In this document: one piece after another, positions 35,029 through 42,353 of the stretch | Layout of the letters: each line of letters begins with the position of its first letter | How positions within the stretch are numbered: the stretch's first letter is position 1 | Program-made: the position numbers and the translations under genes | The notes under the pieces: model-generated | What the model saw: the letters and a program-made list of their open reading frames with translations, nothing else | The model's database searches: none | What the model was told of the DNA's origin: nothing | DNA from: a virus | Virus record (IMG/VR): IMGVR_UViG_3300033064_001323 | Span: 1 to 51,634 of that record | DNA: 51,634 nt | Reading direction: 5' to 3' (one strand)

Positions 35029-35199
35029 ATGGGACTAAAACACCACGCTGTGGTCGCTATCGTAAGCGATGTCCTTTACCAAGCCACTTGTAACCCAACT
35101 AAATGTGGGTGGCATGGTTCAGTAACTTCAGATATTGATATGGCTAAATTTGAAATTGAAATGCATTACGTTGCAGTGTTAGAACTCAGAAATTCTTGA
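35029..35199 (+). CDS. Lone plus-strand zinc-ribbon protein, 56 aa
   Basis: ATG 35029 follows AAGGGGG. The product MGLKHHAVVAIVSDVLYQAT has CNPTKCGWHGSVTSDIDMAK and ends FEIEMHYVAVLELRNS. C-x4-C-G-W-x-G ... A-x6-H is a frequent phage zinc-binding pattern (C..C.W.G with a distal His). It is the only plus-strand gene found in 25-51 kb, divergent from the 34976 gene and overlapping the end of the metallophosphoesterase gene by 34 bases. Confidence 0.72.
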   Translation: MGLKHHAVVAIVSDVLYQATCNPTKCGWHGSVTSDIDMAKFEIEMHYVAVLELRNS

Positions 35200-36380
35200 C
35201 CTTGGTAAACGGCATGTCCTTCAATGATATGAATTGGGTCGATTGAGAAACGTCCTGTCTCCTCGTTAAACCAAACAACTGCCATTCCTTGTTGCCAGTT
35301 CTCCCAATGAGTTCCTGGACGACCATCAGCACCAACACCTGAGTTAACAGAAGGCACTGCACCATCAACACGGCATAAACATCCTGGACTAAATGCAACG
35401 CTACGAATCGGACCATCAGCGTCGTAAGTAGTCTTGTATTGCATTTCAATTCGGTGGATGTGTCCAAAGATAGTTGAGAGATGTCCTGTGTCGTTTGTAT
35501 AGGCTGCAGCAGTTGAGCCACCACTACGCACTTTGTTTCCGTGCATGGCACGAAGGTATTTACCTAACCAAATCTGAGAATCTTGTGAAGGATACTTGTC
35601 AAAGAATTCGACCTTAAGTTCATCTAAACATAGAAGGTTCTGAACACTAAGAACAGGGTTACCCTCTAGGTCATTAGACTTCTTTAGTCCATAGGAAGCA
35701 TTAGCATTACGAGTTGAATACAGGTTTAAACGGTTATCGTGGTTTCCTTCTAAGAGGATAACTCGTGCATCAGGTGCAATCGCTCTTTGTTTTGCCAAAA
35801 ATTCATAGCCATAGTTAATTGCCAATTGTGTTGTGTGTGCAAAGGCTGCTTCAATAACAAAGCGAGAGTGTTCAGGTAGGTCAAGGAAGTCACCTAAGTT
35901 AATAATCATGTCTACGCCAAAATGTTCTTGAACATAAGCGGTTACTTGTAGTGCAACGTCAATTGCTTGTGGGTCATGAAAAGGGTCTAACGTTCCGTCT
36001 TCGTAACGACGATAGCCAATCTGTGGGTCAGGAAGAATTACGGCACACTTTAAATTAGCGTTATCTTTTACGTGGCGTGTAGGAGACCAATCAAGTTTTA
36101 CATCTACAGGAGTTGCTGGGCGAATTACTTCCCATTGGGGTCCTGCTTCCCAAGAAGGATGGAGAACAACCTTAATCGCTTCAAGGTCGTTGATGACTGG
36201 TTCGCCGTCTTCACCTTTAGTAACCGTTTGGTAAGTAGATACACTAACCCGAGAAATCTTCCCAACTTCATCGCGGTTAATTCCGTTTTTTTGTAAGACA
36301 TCATTTATCTTGGACTCAACTACTAGTTGTTCAGCATCCGTAAGAACCTTATCTAACTCTTCTGGATTTAACTTCGACAT
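35166..36380 (-). CDS. Calcineurin-like metallophosphoesterase
   Basis: In 404 residues the metal-binding motifs appear in order: ILPDPQIGY (D-x-Q/H, about 117), INLGDFLDLPEHSRF (GD, about 161), LLEGNHDNR (GNHD, about 211), AMHGNKVRSG (H, about 284) and FGHIHRIEM (GHxH, about 308). The N-terminal 100 residues hold a short helix-turn-helix-like stretch (DEVGKISRVSVSTYQTVTKG). It hydrolyses phosphodiester or phosphomonoester bonds and may be a DNA- or nucleotide-processing enzyme; the substrate is not known. Confidence 0.88.
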   Translation of the reverse strand: MSKLNPEELDKVLTDAEQLVVESKINDVLQKNGINRDEVGKISRVSVSTYQTVTKGEDGEPVINDLEAIKVVLHPSWEAGPQWEVIRPATPVDVKLDWSPTRHVKDNANLKCAVILPDPQIGYRRYEDGTLDPFHDPQAIDVALQVTAYVQEHFGVDMIINLGDFLDLPEHSRFVIEAAFAHTTQLAINYGYEFLAKQRAIAPDARVILLEGNHDNRLNLYSTRNANASYGLKKSNDLEGNPVLSVQNLLCLDELKVEFFDKYPSQDSQIWLGKYLRAMHGNKVRSGGSTAAAYTNDTGHLSTIFGHIHRIEMQYKTTYDADGPIRSVAFSPGCLCRVDGAVPSVNSGVGADGRPGTHWENWQQGMAVVWFNEETGRFSIDPIHIIEGHAVYQGQEFLSSNTAT

Positions 36381-36622
36381 GCACAGCGTCCTGTTCTATG
36401 AGTCCTAATGGTGTCCCGACTAACGTCACATACTCTTGACAATAACCGATGAAGTTCTGCATGAGTTATGTTTGATTCCATTATTTTATTAACGCGAGAT
36501 ATTTCATCTGCCGTTAAAGTTTCTAGCCACTTAGCAAATTTGCATGTCCATGGACGAACTGTGCGGGCTTCTGCTTTTGCCAATAGTTCATCAAGAACTG
36601 AAAGAAGCGACTGGTCTGCCAT
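36368..36622 (-). CDS. Small DNA-binding-like protein, 84 aa
   Basis: AAAGGACTACTT precedes ATG 36622. The C-terminal region SRVCDVSRDTIRTHRTGRCA with CRS resembles phage proteins ending in a short helix-turn-helix and HRxGxCxC. The N-terminal half is helical (LLSVLDELLAKAEARTVRPW). It overlaps the metallophosphoesterase gene by 13 bases. Regulatory function is likely but unproved. Confidence 0.75.
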   Translation of the reverse strand: MADQSLLSVLDELLAKAEARTVRPWTCKFAKWLETLTADEISRVNKIMESNITHAELHRLLSRVCDVSRDTIRTHRTGRCACRS

Positions 36623-36637
36623 AAGTAGTCCTTTGTT

Positions 36638-36671
36638 AATAGTTTGCCTACGAATTAGTATACAAACTATT
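36638..36671 (-). promoter_or_regulatory. Promoter within an inverted repeat (possible operator)
   Basis: TATACT (minus strand, 36662-36657) is a near-consensus -10 box. It lies between the arms AATAGTTTG (36638-36646 on plus) and CAAACTATT (36663-36671), a 9-bp inverted repeat. The 36622 gene, itself DNA-binding in appearance, starts 16 bases from the arm. Confidence 0.55.
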
Positions 36672-36694
36672 TAACGAAAACTACCGCGACACTC

Positions 36695-36937
36695 CTACTT
36701 CTTTTCAACGTTAGTTTGAGAAGAACCGCCATCATCCCACTTGTAAAAAGAGCCTTGTGTTTGCTTTGATAAAGGTTGTGGAGTTCCATAAGGGTCACTG
36801 TCATTTGTCCACGCAGTGCGTTTACCTTGTGACGTTGTGTTTACGCTGCCTAAGCCTTTTGGAGAGGAAACGCCAGCATACCGATATGGCTTTGGCATCT
36901 CTCCACCTTGTGCAGCAGAAAGGGCGTTTGAACTCAT
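36695..36937 (-). CDS. Hypothetical protein, 80 aa
   Basis: ATG 36937 lies one base past the stop of the previous gene; a longer frame to 37012 would overlap it. MSSNALSAAQGGEMPKPYRY is followed by polar, Gly/Ser/Thr-rich sequence (GLGSVNTTSQGKRTAWTNDS). Probably disordered. No function known. Confidence 0.7.
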   Translation of the reverse strand: MSSNALSAAQGGEMPKPYRYAGVSSPKGLGSVNTTSQGKRTAWTNDSDPYGTPQPLSKQTQGSFYKWDDGGSSQTNVEKK

Positions 36938-36938
36938 G

Positions 36939-37340
36939 TTAGTCTCTTGAGTCGTGAATGGAATCTGTGAGCGATGCTCGAGTTCCCATTGTGCTTGAAA
37001 CAACTCTACCATTTCTCATGGTTGATGCTGCTTCTGGAGAAGTAACAGAGTATGAAGATGTGATTCTGCATGCTGGTCCAAGTTTTTCAGCACCTGCCTG
37101 CATTGGAGCACGGCGTGCTTTTGGTCCCATACTTGCTGGGTCTGCTGCTTGTGTGCTCTTCTTAGGAATTAACTTTCCACGAACTGCACCTACAGATAGA
37201 CGAGCACTTGACGCATTTAGCATGTCACTAATTGCATCAGGCATTTCAACTGAAACTTTTTTATCAAGGCCACCCATTGTGCTGCTTGACGCACCTGCAC
37301 GACGACGCATACCTTGACCCATACTTCTATAATCTGACAT
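36939..37340 (-). CDS. Basic hypothetical protein, 133 aa
   Basis: AAAGGAG seven bases before ATG 37340. MSDYRSMGQGMRRRAGASSS is basic and Ser/Gly-rich, the middle has VSVEMPDAISDMLNASSARL and the end is Ser/Thr-rich. It resembles low-complexity phage proteins. TATTAT lies upstream as a possible -10 box. Confidence 0.75.
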   Translation of the reverse strand: MSDYRSMGQGMRRRAGASSSTMGGLDKKVSVEMPDAISDMLNASSARLSVGAVRGKLIPKKSTQAADPASMGPKARRAPMQAGAEKLGPACRITSSYSVTSPEAASTMRNGRVVSSTMGTRASLTDSIHDSRD

Positions 37341-37375
37341 TTTAACTCCTTTAGTTAAGTTAATAATACTCTTTT

Positions 37376-37666
37376 TTACTTCGCTTCAATGTTAAAAACA
37401 ATTGCAGAAATCTCTCCATCACGGCTCTCAATGGTTGTAAAGCCTGGTTTACAGGTCAAGTCCAATCCACGGGGAGCGACATAGCCTCGAGCAATCGCTA
37501 GTGCTTTAACCGCTTGATTAACGGCTCCTGCACCTACGGCTCGTAGTTTTACTTGCCCACCTGCATACAAAGCATGAGCAATTGCAGAAGCAACGCTTTG
37601 AGGGTTACTTCCAGCACTTACACGTAAAAATGCTTCTTCTGAAGCGGGTGTCGGTTCTTTAGTCAC
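37376..37666 (-). CDS. spoVS: SpoVS-like (stage V sporulation protein S family) protein
   Basis: The 96-residue protein matches SpoVS through its core: LRVSAGSNPQSVASAIAHAL, YAGGQVKLRAVGAGAVNQAV, KALAIARGYVAPRGLDLTCK and PGFTTIESRDGEISAIVFNI. The family has an Alba-like fold that binds nucleic acid, and in Bacillus it influences sporulation and septation. The 15-residue N-terminal extension is polar. A phage copy could alter host regulation or bind phage RNA or DNA. Start GTG 37666 has AAGGA upstream. Confidence 0.9.
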   Translation of the reverse strand: MTKEPTPASEEAFLRVSAGSNPQSVASAIAHALYAGGQVKLRAVGAGAVNQAVKALAIARGYVAPRGLDLTCKPGFTTIESRDGEISAIVFNIEAK

Positions 37667-37738
37667 AATTAGTAGTCCTTTAAGTTCGATTTGTAGTGCC
37701 CTACCTGCTCATAAAGGTAGAGAAGAAACCCCTAAAAA

Positions 37739-38329
37739 TCAGGCTAAACGTGGTTCATCTCTGTACTTTGGATTAGACATCTGCTCAATAATATCGGTTT
37801 CAACCTTGTTTATCCCGTTTCCTGAGACTAGACGGGCTAAGGCGTAGGAATCGGCAGCATTGTCATCGTTGAACTCAACGCCCCAACGTTTGTACATTTG
37901 TAGGAGCATCTCTTGTTTTTTGGCGTTTCCTTTACCCGCAGCAAACTTCTTTAAGGTCATGGGAGATACTTGCAGAGGAAATATCTTGTCTCTTTCGTAT
38001 AAAGAAAGTTTAACAATCGCTGCTAACTCTCCTAACTTAAGGGCAGCAGGGCTTTGTAACACACTTCCCTCTATAGATACATCAAGTAACTCTGCACCCT
38101 GTTCTTGAATGTAATCTAAAGTATCTTCAAGCCACTCTTTAATGTCTACTAGTCTTTCAATACCAAAATATGGAGATTTGTATACCCACGTAAAAAACTC
38201 TAATGGGTCATCTTCAGATAGGGCTGTTAAAGCAAACCCCGTTAACGATTGGTCAATGCCAATGTAAACGTCAGTTTTTCTTGTTAACCCACCGTCAAGC
38301 GTTTTTGTTGGCACGCAGTTCACGTTCAT
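37739..38329 (-). CDS. RuvC-like Holliday junction resolvase
   Basis: The 196-residue protein has RNase H-fold resolvase acids in order: Asp26 (YIGIDQSLTGFAL), Glu86 (VSIEGSVLQ), and D155-x3-D159 (NDDNAADSYALA), with the typical SPMTLKKFAAGKGNAKKQEM. It resolves branched DNA before packaging. The first 21 residues, which overlap the DUF6378 gene by 35 bases, are not family-like, and GTG 38314 is an alternative start. Confidence 0.88.
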   Translation of the reverse strand: MNVNCVPTKTLDGGLTRKTDVYIGIDQSLTGFALTALSEDDPLEFFTWVYKSPYFGIERLVDIKEWLEDTLDYIQEQGAELLDVSIEGSVLQSPAALKLGELAAIVKLSLYERDKIFPLQVSPMTLKKFAAGKGNAKKQEMLLQMYKRWGVEFNDDNAADSYALARLVSGNGINKVETDIIEQMSNPKYRDEPRLA

Positions 38330-38582
38330 CTATGACCATCTGCAGTGTGCCTAAGTAACCAGCACCGTCAACAATGTTGTCTCGACTATGTTGATGAACT
38401 TCTCGGCATATCTTTACCCACGTCATTGCTAACGCAACTTGTTCTTCAGTAACCTCACTATTAAAAATTACAGACCAACCTTTTGCAATACGAGCAAAAT
38501 TATCTAGTGGGTGGTCATAGGCTTTATTACGGTCATTAGTAATTAAACGCTGTGCCTCATAGAGAACCGTCTCATCTACCAT
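38295..38582 (-). CDS. DUF6378-like protein
   Basis: The 95-residue protein carries LYEAQRLITNDRNKAYDHPL, DNFARIAKGWSVIF, EEQVALAMTWVKICREVHQH and RDNIVDGAGYLGTLQMVIDE. This is the phage DUF6378 pattern (E-A ... I-x-x-D-R-x-x-x-Y-x-H-P-x-x-N-F-x-R-I ... D-N ... D-G-A-G-Y), thought to be related to nucleotide-pyrophosphohydrolase-like all-helical proteins. It overlaps the gene upstream by seven bases. Confidence 0.87.
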   Translation of the reverse strand: MVDETVLYEAQRLITNDRNKAYDHPLDNFARIAKGWSVIFNSEVTEEQVALAMTWVKICREVHQHSRDNIVDGAGYLGTLQMVIDERELRANKNA

Positions 38583-39064
38583 TGTGATTTATCTTGTCTA
38601 TTGGCTCTAAAGTCAGATGCTCGACGAGTTAACTCTCTAGAAATTAAAGCGGAGTCTCTCTCTAGGTTAAAGAACATTACCTCAATCATTTTTCTATACG
38701 CATACAATACTTCTAAGTCTTCCGATAATTTTATAATCTCAGGGCTTCCAGCAACATCAGCCTTCATAGCAGCAACAGGTGTTTTAGCGGTTGAACTTGA
38801 CCTCAAAATCATACGTTTTGCAGTTTGTGTGTCTAGCAGTTTTTCAGCAAAACGCTCATCAATTTGTGCTGCTGCCAATTGAGTTGCAACGTAATTAGTC
38901 CAAGCGGTTAACTTGCTAAACAACCTGCTCAACTCTTCGCTATCTAAAAGAGTTAAATCTTCCTGTGGAACAGGGTAAGTAGACTGTGTGGGTGTAATAA
39001 CAAACCCTTGGTTTAGTAACTCTTCAACTGCTTGTTTTGCTGCTTGCCCTAGTTTAAGCGACAT
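38576..39064 (-). CDS. Hypothetical helical protein, 162 aa
   Basis: GGAGGAG stands before ATG 39064; the open frame to 39112 lies inside the Cas4-like gene. MSLKLGQAAKQAVEELLNQG is followed by a mostly helical, charged chain (SEELSRLFSKLTAWTNYVAT, QLAAAQIDERFAEKLLDTQT) ending RASDFRANRQDKSQW. The position next to a Cas4-like nuclease recurs in phages, suggesting a recombination or partner role. No motif proves it. Confidence 0.8.
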   Translation of the reverse strand: MSLKLGQAAKQAVEELLNQGFVITPTQSTYPVPQEDLTLLDSEELSRLFSKLTAWTNYVATQLAAAQIDERFAEKLLDTQTAKRMILRSSSTAKTPVAAMKADVAGSPEIIKLSEDLEVLYAYRKMIEVMFFNLERDSALISRELTRRASDFRANRQDKSQW

Positions 39065-39908
39065 CTTCTCCTCCAAATTGTTGACATGATTTACAGCCAG
39101 CCTTTTTGCCAATATTACACTCTAAAGGTTCTTTAGCCTCAACAGCAGCACACACTAGTTTGGCTTTTTCAAAAATTTCCTCAACCATGCCGAAGTCTGC
39201 CTTTATAGTAAATTCCATATAATCTTGGTCAGCCTTTAACTCATAAAGAAAAACAATCTCATCTACTGGCTGCATCATTCGTCGCATAAGTTCTAGGTAG
39301 ATTTGACCTTGAAGTAAATGTGTATTAAACGGACGCTTGATTGAACGCCACGCTTTTTGTAAATCTCCGTCGTTTTTTGCTAACAAATCAGGGGCTTCAA
39401 AGCGTAGAGTTCCTGCACCAATTGACTTTATCTCAATTAAACAGTCATTCTTAATTCCTTTTATCCAACCATCTGTATGCCCTTGAATTCTTGTTTCAGG
39501 GTCAGCCAAAGTAACTTCGCTGTACTTTAAGAAAAGGCTTTTAGCACCACAATTTAAACAAACAACTGGAGAGGTAGCAAACATCTCTTTGCTACAAACC
39601 ATGCAGTTCCACTGTCCGTGTAATACACCCATTTCTCGAAACCAACTCTGCCACTTATGATGAATAAAGTGCCCTTCATCAAAGATGGATTGCAAACGTA
39701 GGTTTGGGGCTTCTTTTTTAACGGTTGCTCCAGTTAATGCAAAGTAAGAGGCTCGTAAACACCAGTCTTTTTTTACCATCTCTGAAGGGTGTAAGACAGT
39801 AGTAGACCGTGCTTCGGGTGCTCTAGAGAGTAAGTGTCGTTCAACATCCCCTACAAGTCTAGGGTTAGTCTTCTTAGCCTCTAGAAACCTCTTTAACTCT
39901 GCATTCAT
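39054..39908 (-). CDS. Cas4/RecB-like PD-(D/E)XK nuclease with Fe-S type cysteines
   Basis: The 284-residue protein shows H144-T-D146-G and E159-I-K161 (GHTDGW ... LIEIKS), the RecB/Cas4 active site. Cys50 (KKDWCLRASYF) plus C-terminal Cys264, Cys272 and Cys275 (ECNIGKKAGCKSCQQFG) are in the places that hold the 4Fe-4S cluster in Cas4. An additional knuckle pair, CMVC (102-105) and CLNC (117-120), is inserted between. It would degrade or trim DNA ends, possibly in recombination with RecA. There is no CRISPR array nearby. Confidence 0.87.
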   Translation of the reverse strand: MNAELKRFLEAKKTNPRLVGDVERHLLSRAPEARSTTVLHPSEMVKKDWCLRASYFALTGATVKKEAPNLRLQSIFDEGHFIHHKWQSWFREMGVLHGQWNCMVCSKEMFATSPVVCLNCGAKSLFLKYSEVTLADPETRIQGHTDGWIKGIKNDCLIEIKSIGAGTLRFEAPDLLAKNDGDLQKAWRSIKRPFNTHLLQGQIYLELMRRMMQPVDEIVFLYELKADQDYMEFTIKADFGMVEEIFEKAKLVCAAVEAKEPLECNIGKKAGCKSCQQFGGEDVA

Positions 39909-40226
39909 TTAATCCTCTAGTTCTTTGATGTATTGTTCTAACGACATAGTTTTTTTGTATTTCTTTTTCCATTTACGAATTAGAGCGTTTCTTTCTCGAT
40001 GAGACAGACCTCCCCAAATTCCATGTGGCTCATCCCTTTCTACAGCATCCCACAGACAATTTAAACGAACTGGACAGGGTTTATTCCCTGTCGCTCCAAA
40101 ACAAAACGTCTTTGCTCTATCTGCAATGACTGTGTACTTTTCTTTATCACGAGGTGGGTAAAAAGTGTCAGTGTCTTCTCCGCGACACTTTGCTTTATAC
40201 CGCCACGTGTAAGACGGCTCATCCAT
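39909..40226 (-). CDS. whiB: WhiB-family transcription regulator
   Basis: The 105-residue protein has the WhiB blocks: KCRGEDTDTFYPPRD with Cys14, Cys42 in KTFCFGATGNKPCPVRLNCL with Cys51 and Cys57, GIWGG at 69-73 and a basic C-terminal helix (IRKWKKKYKK). These Cys hold a 4Fe-4S cluster and the GIWGG turn contacts the sigma-A subunit of RNA polymerase. Spacing between Cys42 and Cys51 is eight residues where two is usual. WhiB is restricted to actinobacteria and their phages and marks the host group. It abuts the Cas4-like gene without a gap. Confidence 0.92.
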   Translation of the reverse strand: MDEPSYTWRYKAKCRGEDTDTFYPPRDKEKYTVIADRAKTFCFGATGNKPCPVRLNCLWDAVERDEPHGIWGGLSHRERNALIRKWKKKYKKTMSLEQYIKELED

Positions 40227-40229
40227 GCT

Positions 40230-40550
40230 TTACAATTCCTTTTCAACGGTCTCTCTCATTTCCAAGTAATCATCTTCAAGAAGAACCACGTAGTTCTCCC
40301 CATCTAAATGTAAACCGAGCACGGGGATTCGGTTATCTAGTATTGCCTCTCTCGTAATCTTCTTTAGAACCTCTGACTTTATTGTGACCTGTTTTTTACT
40401 AGTCCACTTATGTTCAATTAAGAGTCCTTTAGAACGAACGTCTCCTTTTCTTGACCAGAAAGCCCCAGAAGCAGCAGTGCGTGTTCCACCAACTTTTTTG
40501 GCTAGACGCTTTTCATGCTTTTGAGATTGTTTTTGTCCCTCAGACCTCAT
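40230..40550 (-). CDS. PD-(D/E)XK endonuclease-like protein
   Basis: The 106-residue protein has GDVRSKGLLIEHKWTSKKQ with D37, E46 and K48, the D-x(8)-E-x-K nuclease site, after a basic lead (GQKQSQKHEKRLAKKVGGTR). GAFWSRKGD plus a C-terminal YVVLLEDDYLEM are typical of small phage resolvase or nuclease proteins. It may cut branched or damaged DNA. It overlaps RecA by four bases, so the two are probably used together. Confidence 0.8.
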   Translation of the reverse strand: MRSEGQKQSQKHEKRLAKKVGGTRTAASGAFWSRKGDVRSKGLLIEHKWTSKKQVTIKSEVLKKITREAILDNRIPVLGLHLDGENYVVLLEDDYLEMRETVEKEL

Positions 40551-41560
40551 AATGATAATACCTTTTTAGACAGTTCTTCTTTTAGGTCGACTTCTTCCCG
40601 AATACTGGCTATTACAGCCTCGTTTCCTTGCCACTTTCTGTCACCGTAGTAATACCAGCCACCCTTTCGTTCCACAATATCGTGGACAACCGCCATGGCT
40701 GCAATCTCTTTTGCAAAGTCATACTCTCCTGGAGAACAATCTCCTCCTGGAGCAAAGTAGAAGTCAAAGTAAGCAACTCTTTGAGGTGGAGCCGTTTTAT
40801 TTTTTAGACTACGAACTTTAATAGTTTGCCCAATGCGAACCTTATTTCCACTTGGACCAATCTCAATCCACTCATCTCGTCTAACCTCACAGCGAGTAAA
40901 GAAAGCATAGTTCTTGCCTTCTCCTCCAGGAGTAGTTCGAGGGTCACCATGCATTACGCCAATTTTCATACGGTATTGATTGATAATTAAGCCTAATACA
41001 GGTCTTTCATCTTCAATCAAACTTCTTTTCATTGCAGAACCAACAACCCTAAAGAACTTGTTTGTTAGTAAAGCACCACGTCCTATAGTCATCTCATCCA
41101 TATTCTTTTCCATCTCAGGCAAAGGGGATAAGGCAGGTAGAGAATCAATAACTATGGCATCCACTGATTTTGAGTCAGCAAAATCAATTACCGCTTGGTA
41201 AGCCTCTTCCATAATGTTTGTTTCTATAACAATAACTCTGGTCGAGTCAACACCACACATCGCTGCATATTCAGGAACCCATTGTTCAGCAGCAACCCAG
41301 ACGGTTGTGTAATCAGGGTTTAGTCTTTGATTAGCAGCGATACATTTTAATGCAACAGCCGTTTTGCCATGAGAAGATTCACCAATTAATTCGTTCCACT
41401 GGTTTCCTGGAAATCCTCCTCCAAGGACGTAATCCAATGTAGTAGAACCACTGGTAATGCGAGGAATAATGTCAGCCCTAATATCAGAAGCGACCACAAC
41501 GACGTTGTTGCCAAATTTCTTATTGAGTTGTGCAACGATTTTTTTTGCTTCATCGTTCAT
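40547..41560 (-). CDS. recA: RecA-like recombinase
   Basis: From ATG 41560 (TAATG overlap with the gene upstream) the product is 337 residues. Walker A is GESSHGKT at 60-67, Walker B-like VDAIVIDSLPAL, and RGALLTNKFFRVV, LIINQYRMKIGV and PGGEGKNYAF follow the RecA loop order. The N-terminal region VASDIRADIIPRITSGSTTL fits RecA. The C-terminus is longer and more acidic than in UvsX-type proteins. It catalyses strand exchange and may drive recombination-dependent replication with the adjacent nuclease. Confidence 0.9.
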   Translation of the reverse strand: MNDEAKKIVAQLNKKFGNNVVVVASDIRADIIPRITSGSTTLDYVLGGGFPGNQWNELIGESSHGKTAVALKCIAANQRLNPDYTTVWVAAEQWVPEYAAMCGVDSTRVIVIETNIMEEAYQAVIDFADSKSVDAIVIDSLPALSPLPEMEKNMDEMTIGRGALLTNKFFRVVGSAMKRSLIEDERPVLGLIINQYRMKIGVMHGDPRTTPGGEGKNYAFFTRCEVRRDEWIEIGPSGNKVRIGQTIKVRSLKNKTAPPQRVAYFDFYFAPGGDCSPGEYDFAKEIAAMAVVHDIVERKGGWYYYGDRKWQGNEAVIASIREEVDLKEELSKKVLSL

Positions 41561-41937
41561 TAATCCACTCTTCCTATAATCCCTTGGGGATTCCAATTGT
41601 TACCTAGTTCATTACCTGCTGCCATTTTTGTTGTGCCTTCTACTTGTGCTCCAGTTAAGGAACCGTAACGACTTCCTGATTGAGAAATCGGATAACCACA
41701 ATCGTAGCAACGAGGTGCGACATTTGCGTTGACCGCTAAATAGTTATTAGAGTTGCATTCAGGACATTGCTGTGTTTGATTTACGCTTTGTGCTTTAGAA
41801 GGAGCAGGGGGTTGCACAGTAGGAGCAACATACCTCGTCATAGGTTGTTGTGACGGAGGCATTGGAGGCGTTGGGTCAGGTCTACCAACAGCAGGTCCCT
41901 GTCCTTGTAGTTTCTTTGCCCACCAATCTGAACTCAT
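41560..41937 (-). CDS. Pro/Gln-rich zinc-ribbon protein, 125 aa
   Basis: The first 55 residues are Pro/Gln-rich (PTPPMPPSQQPMTRYVAPTV), followed by QCPECNSNNYLAVNANVAPR and CYDCGYPISQSG, a zinc ribbon, and a short polar tail (NWNPQGIIGRVD). Such proteins are common in actinophages beside replication genes. The ribbon may bind ssDNA or a partner. Coupled with RecA by TAATG. Confidence 0.83.
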   Translation of the reverse strand: MSSDWWAKKLQGQGPAVGRPDPTPPMPPSQQPMTRYVAPTVQPPAPSKAQSVNQTQQCPECNSNNYLAVNANVAPRCYDCGYPISQSGSRYGSLTGAQVEGTTKMAAGNELGNNWNPQGIIGRVD

Positions 41938-42353
41938 TGTGGTCTCCTTGGTCCAACGGAAAGTAAATTTAAATCTACTAATTGAGAGATAGAACCACAG
42001 ATAGCAGCAAAAGCAACTTCTTTATGAATCTCCTCTAACTTATCCCAGAATTCTTCTGGCATCTGCATTTCAATATTTTTAGTTCTTTGAAGTTCTGTTG
42101 TTCCTTTTGAGAGTGTTGTAGCGTGAGCAATTAACAAAGGAAACAAGTGCATAACTTTTGATACGCGACGCTTACTTTCAAACTCTTCCATGTCGGCAAC
42201 CTCTTTACTAGTAAAAGAAGTTCCAGCCATAACACTCATACCCCAAGGGTCTTCCATACCAGAGTCTAAAAATAGAGCACGTATACGAAACATTATCTCT
42301 GCGTGCAAGGCCTCAATGTCAAAAGAAGGAGCCTTCTTCTTAAAGAACTTCAT
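41934..42353 (-). CDS. Hypothetical helical protein, 139 aa
   Basis: ATG 42353 overlaps the polymerase stop (ATGA). MKFFKKKAPSFDIEALHAEI is followed by helices (MFRIRALFLDSGMEDPWGMS, DMEEFESKRRVSKVMHLFPL) and ends VDLNLLSVGPRRPQ. Many phages place a small unassigned protein after the polymerase. No motif seen. Confidence 0.8.
   Translation of the reverse strand: MKFFKKKAPSFDIEALHAEIMFRIRALFLDSGMEDPWGMSVMAGTSFTSKEVADMEEFESKRRVSKVMHLFPLLIAHATTLSKGTTELQRTKNIEMQMPEEFWDKLEEIHKEVAFAAICGSISQLVDLNLLSVGPRRPQ

Noticed and set aside
39054-39908. CRISPR-associated Cas4
   Set aside because: No cas1/cas2 or repeat array nearby; the neighbours are phage recombination genes, so it is treated as a phage Cas4-like nuclease.
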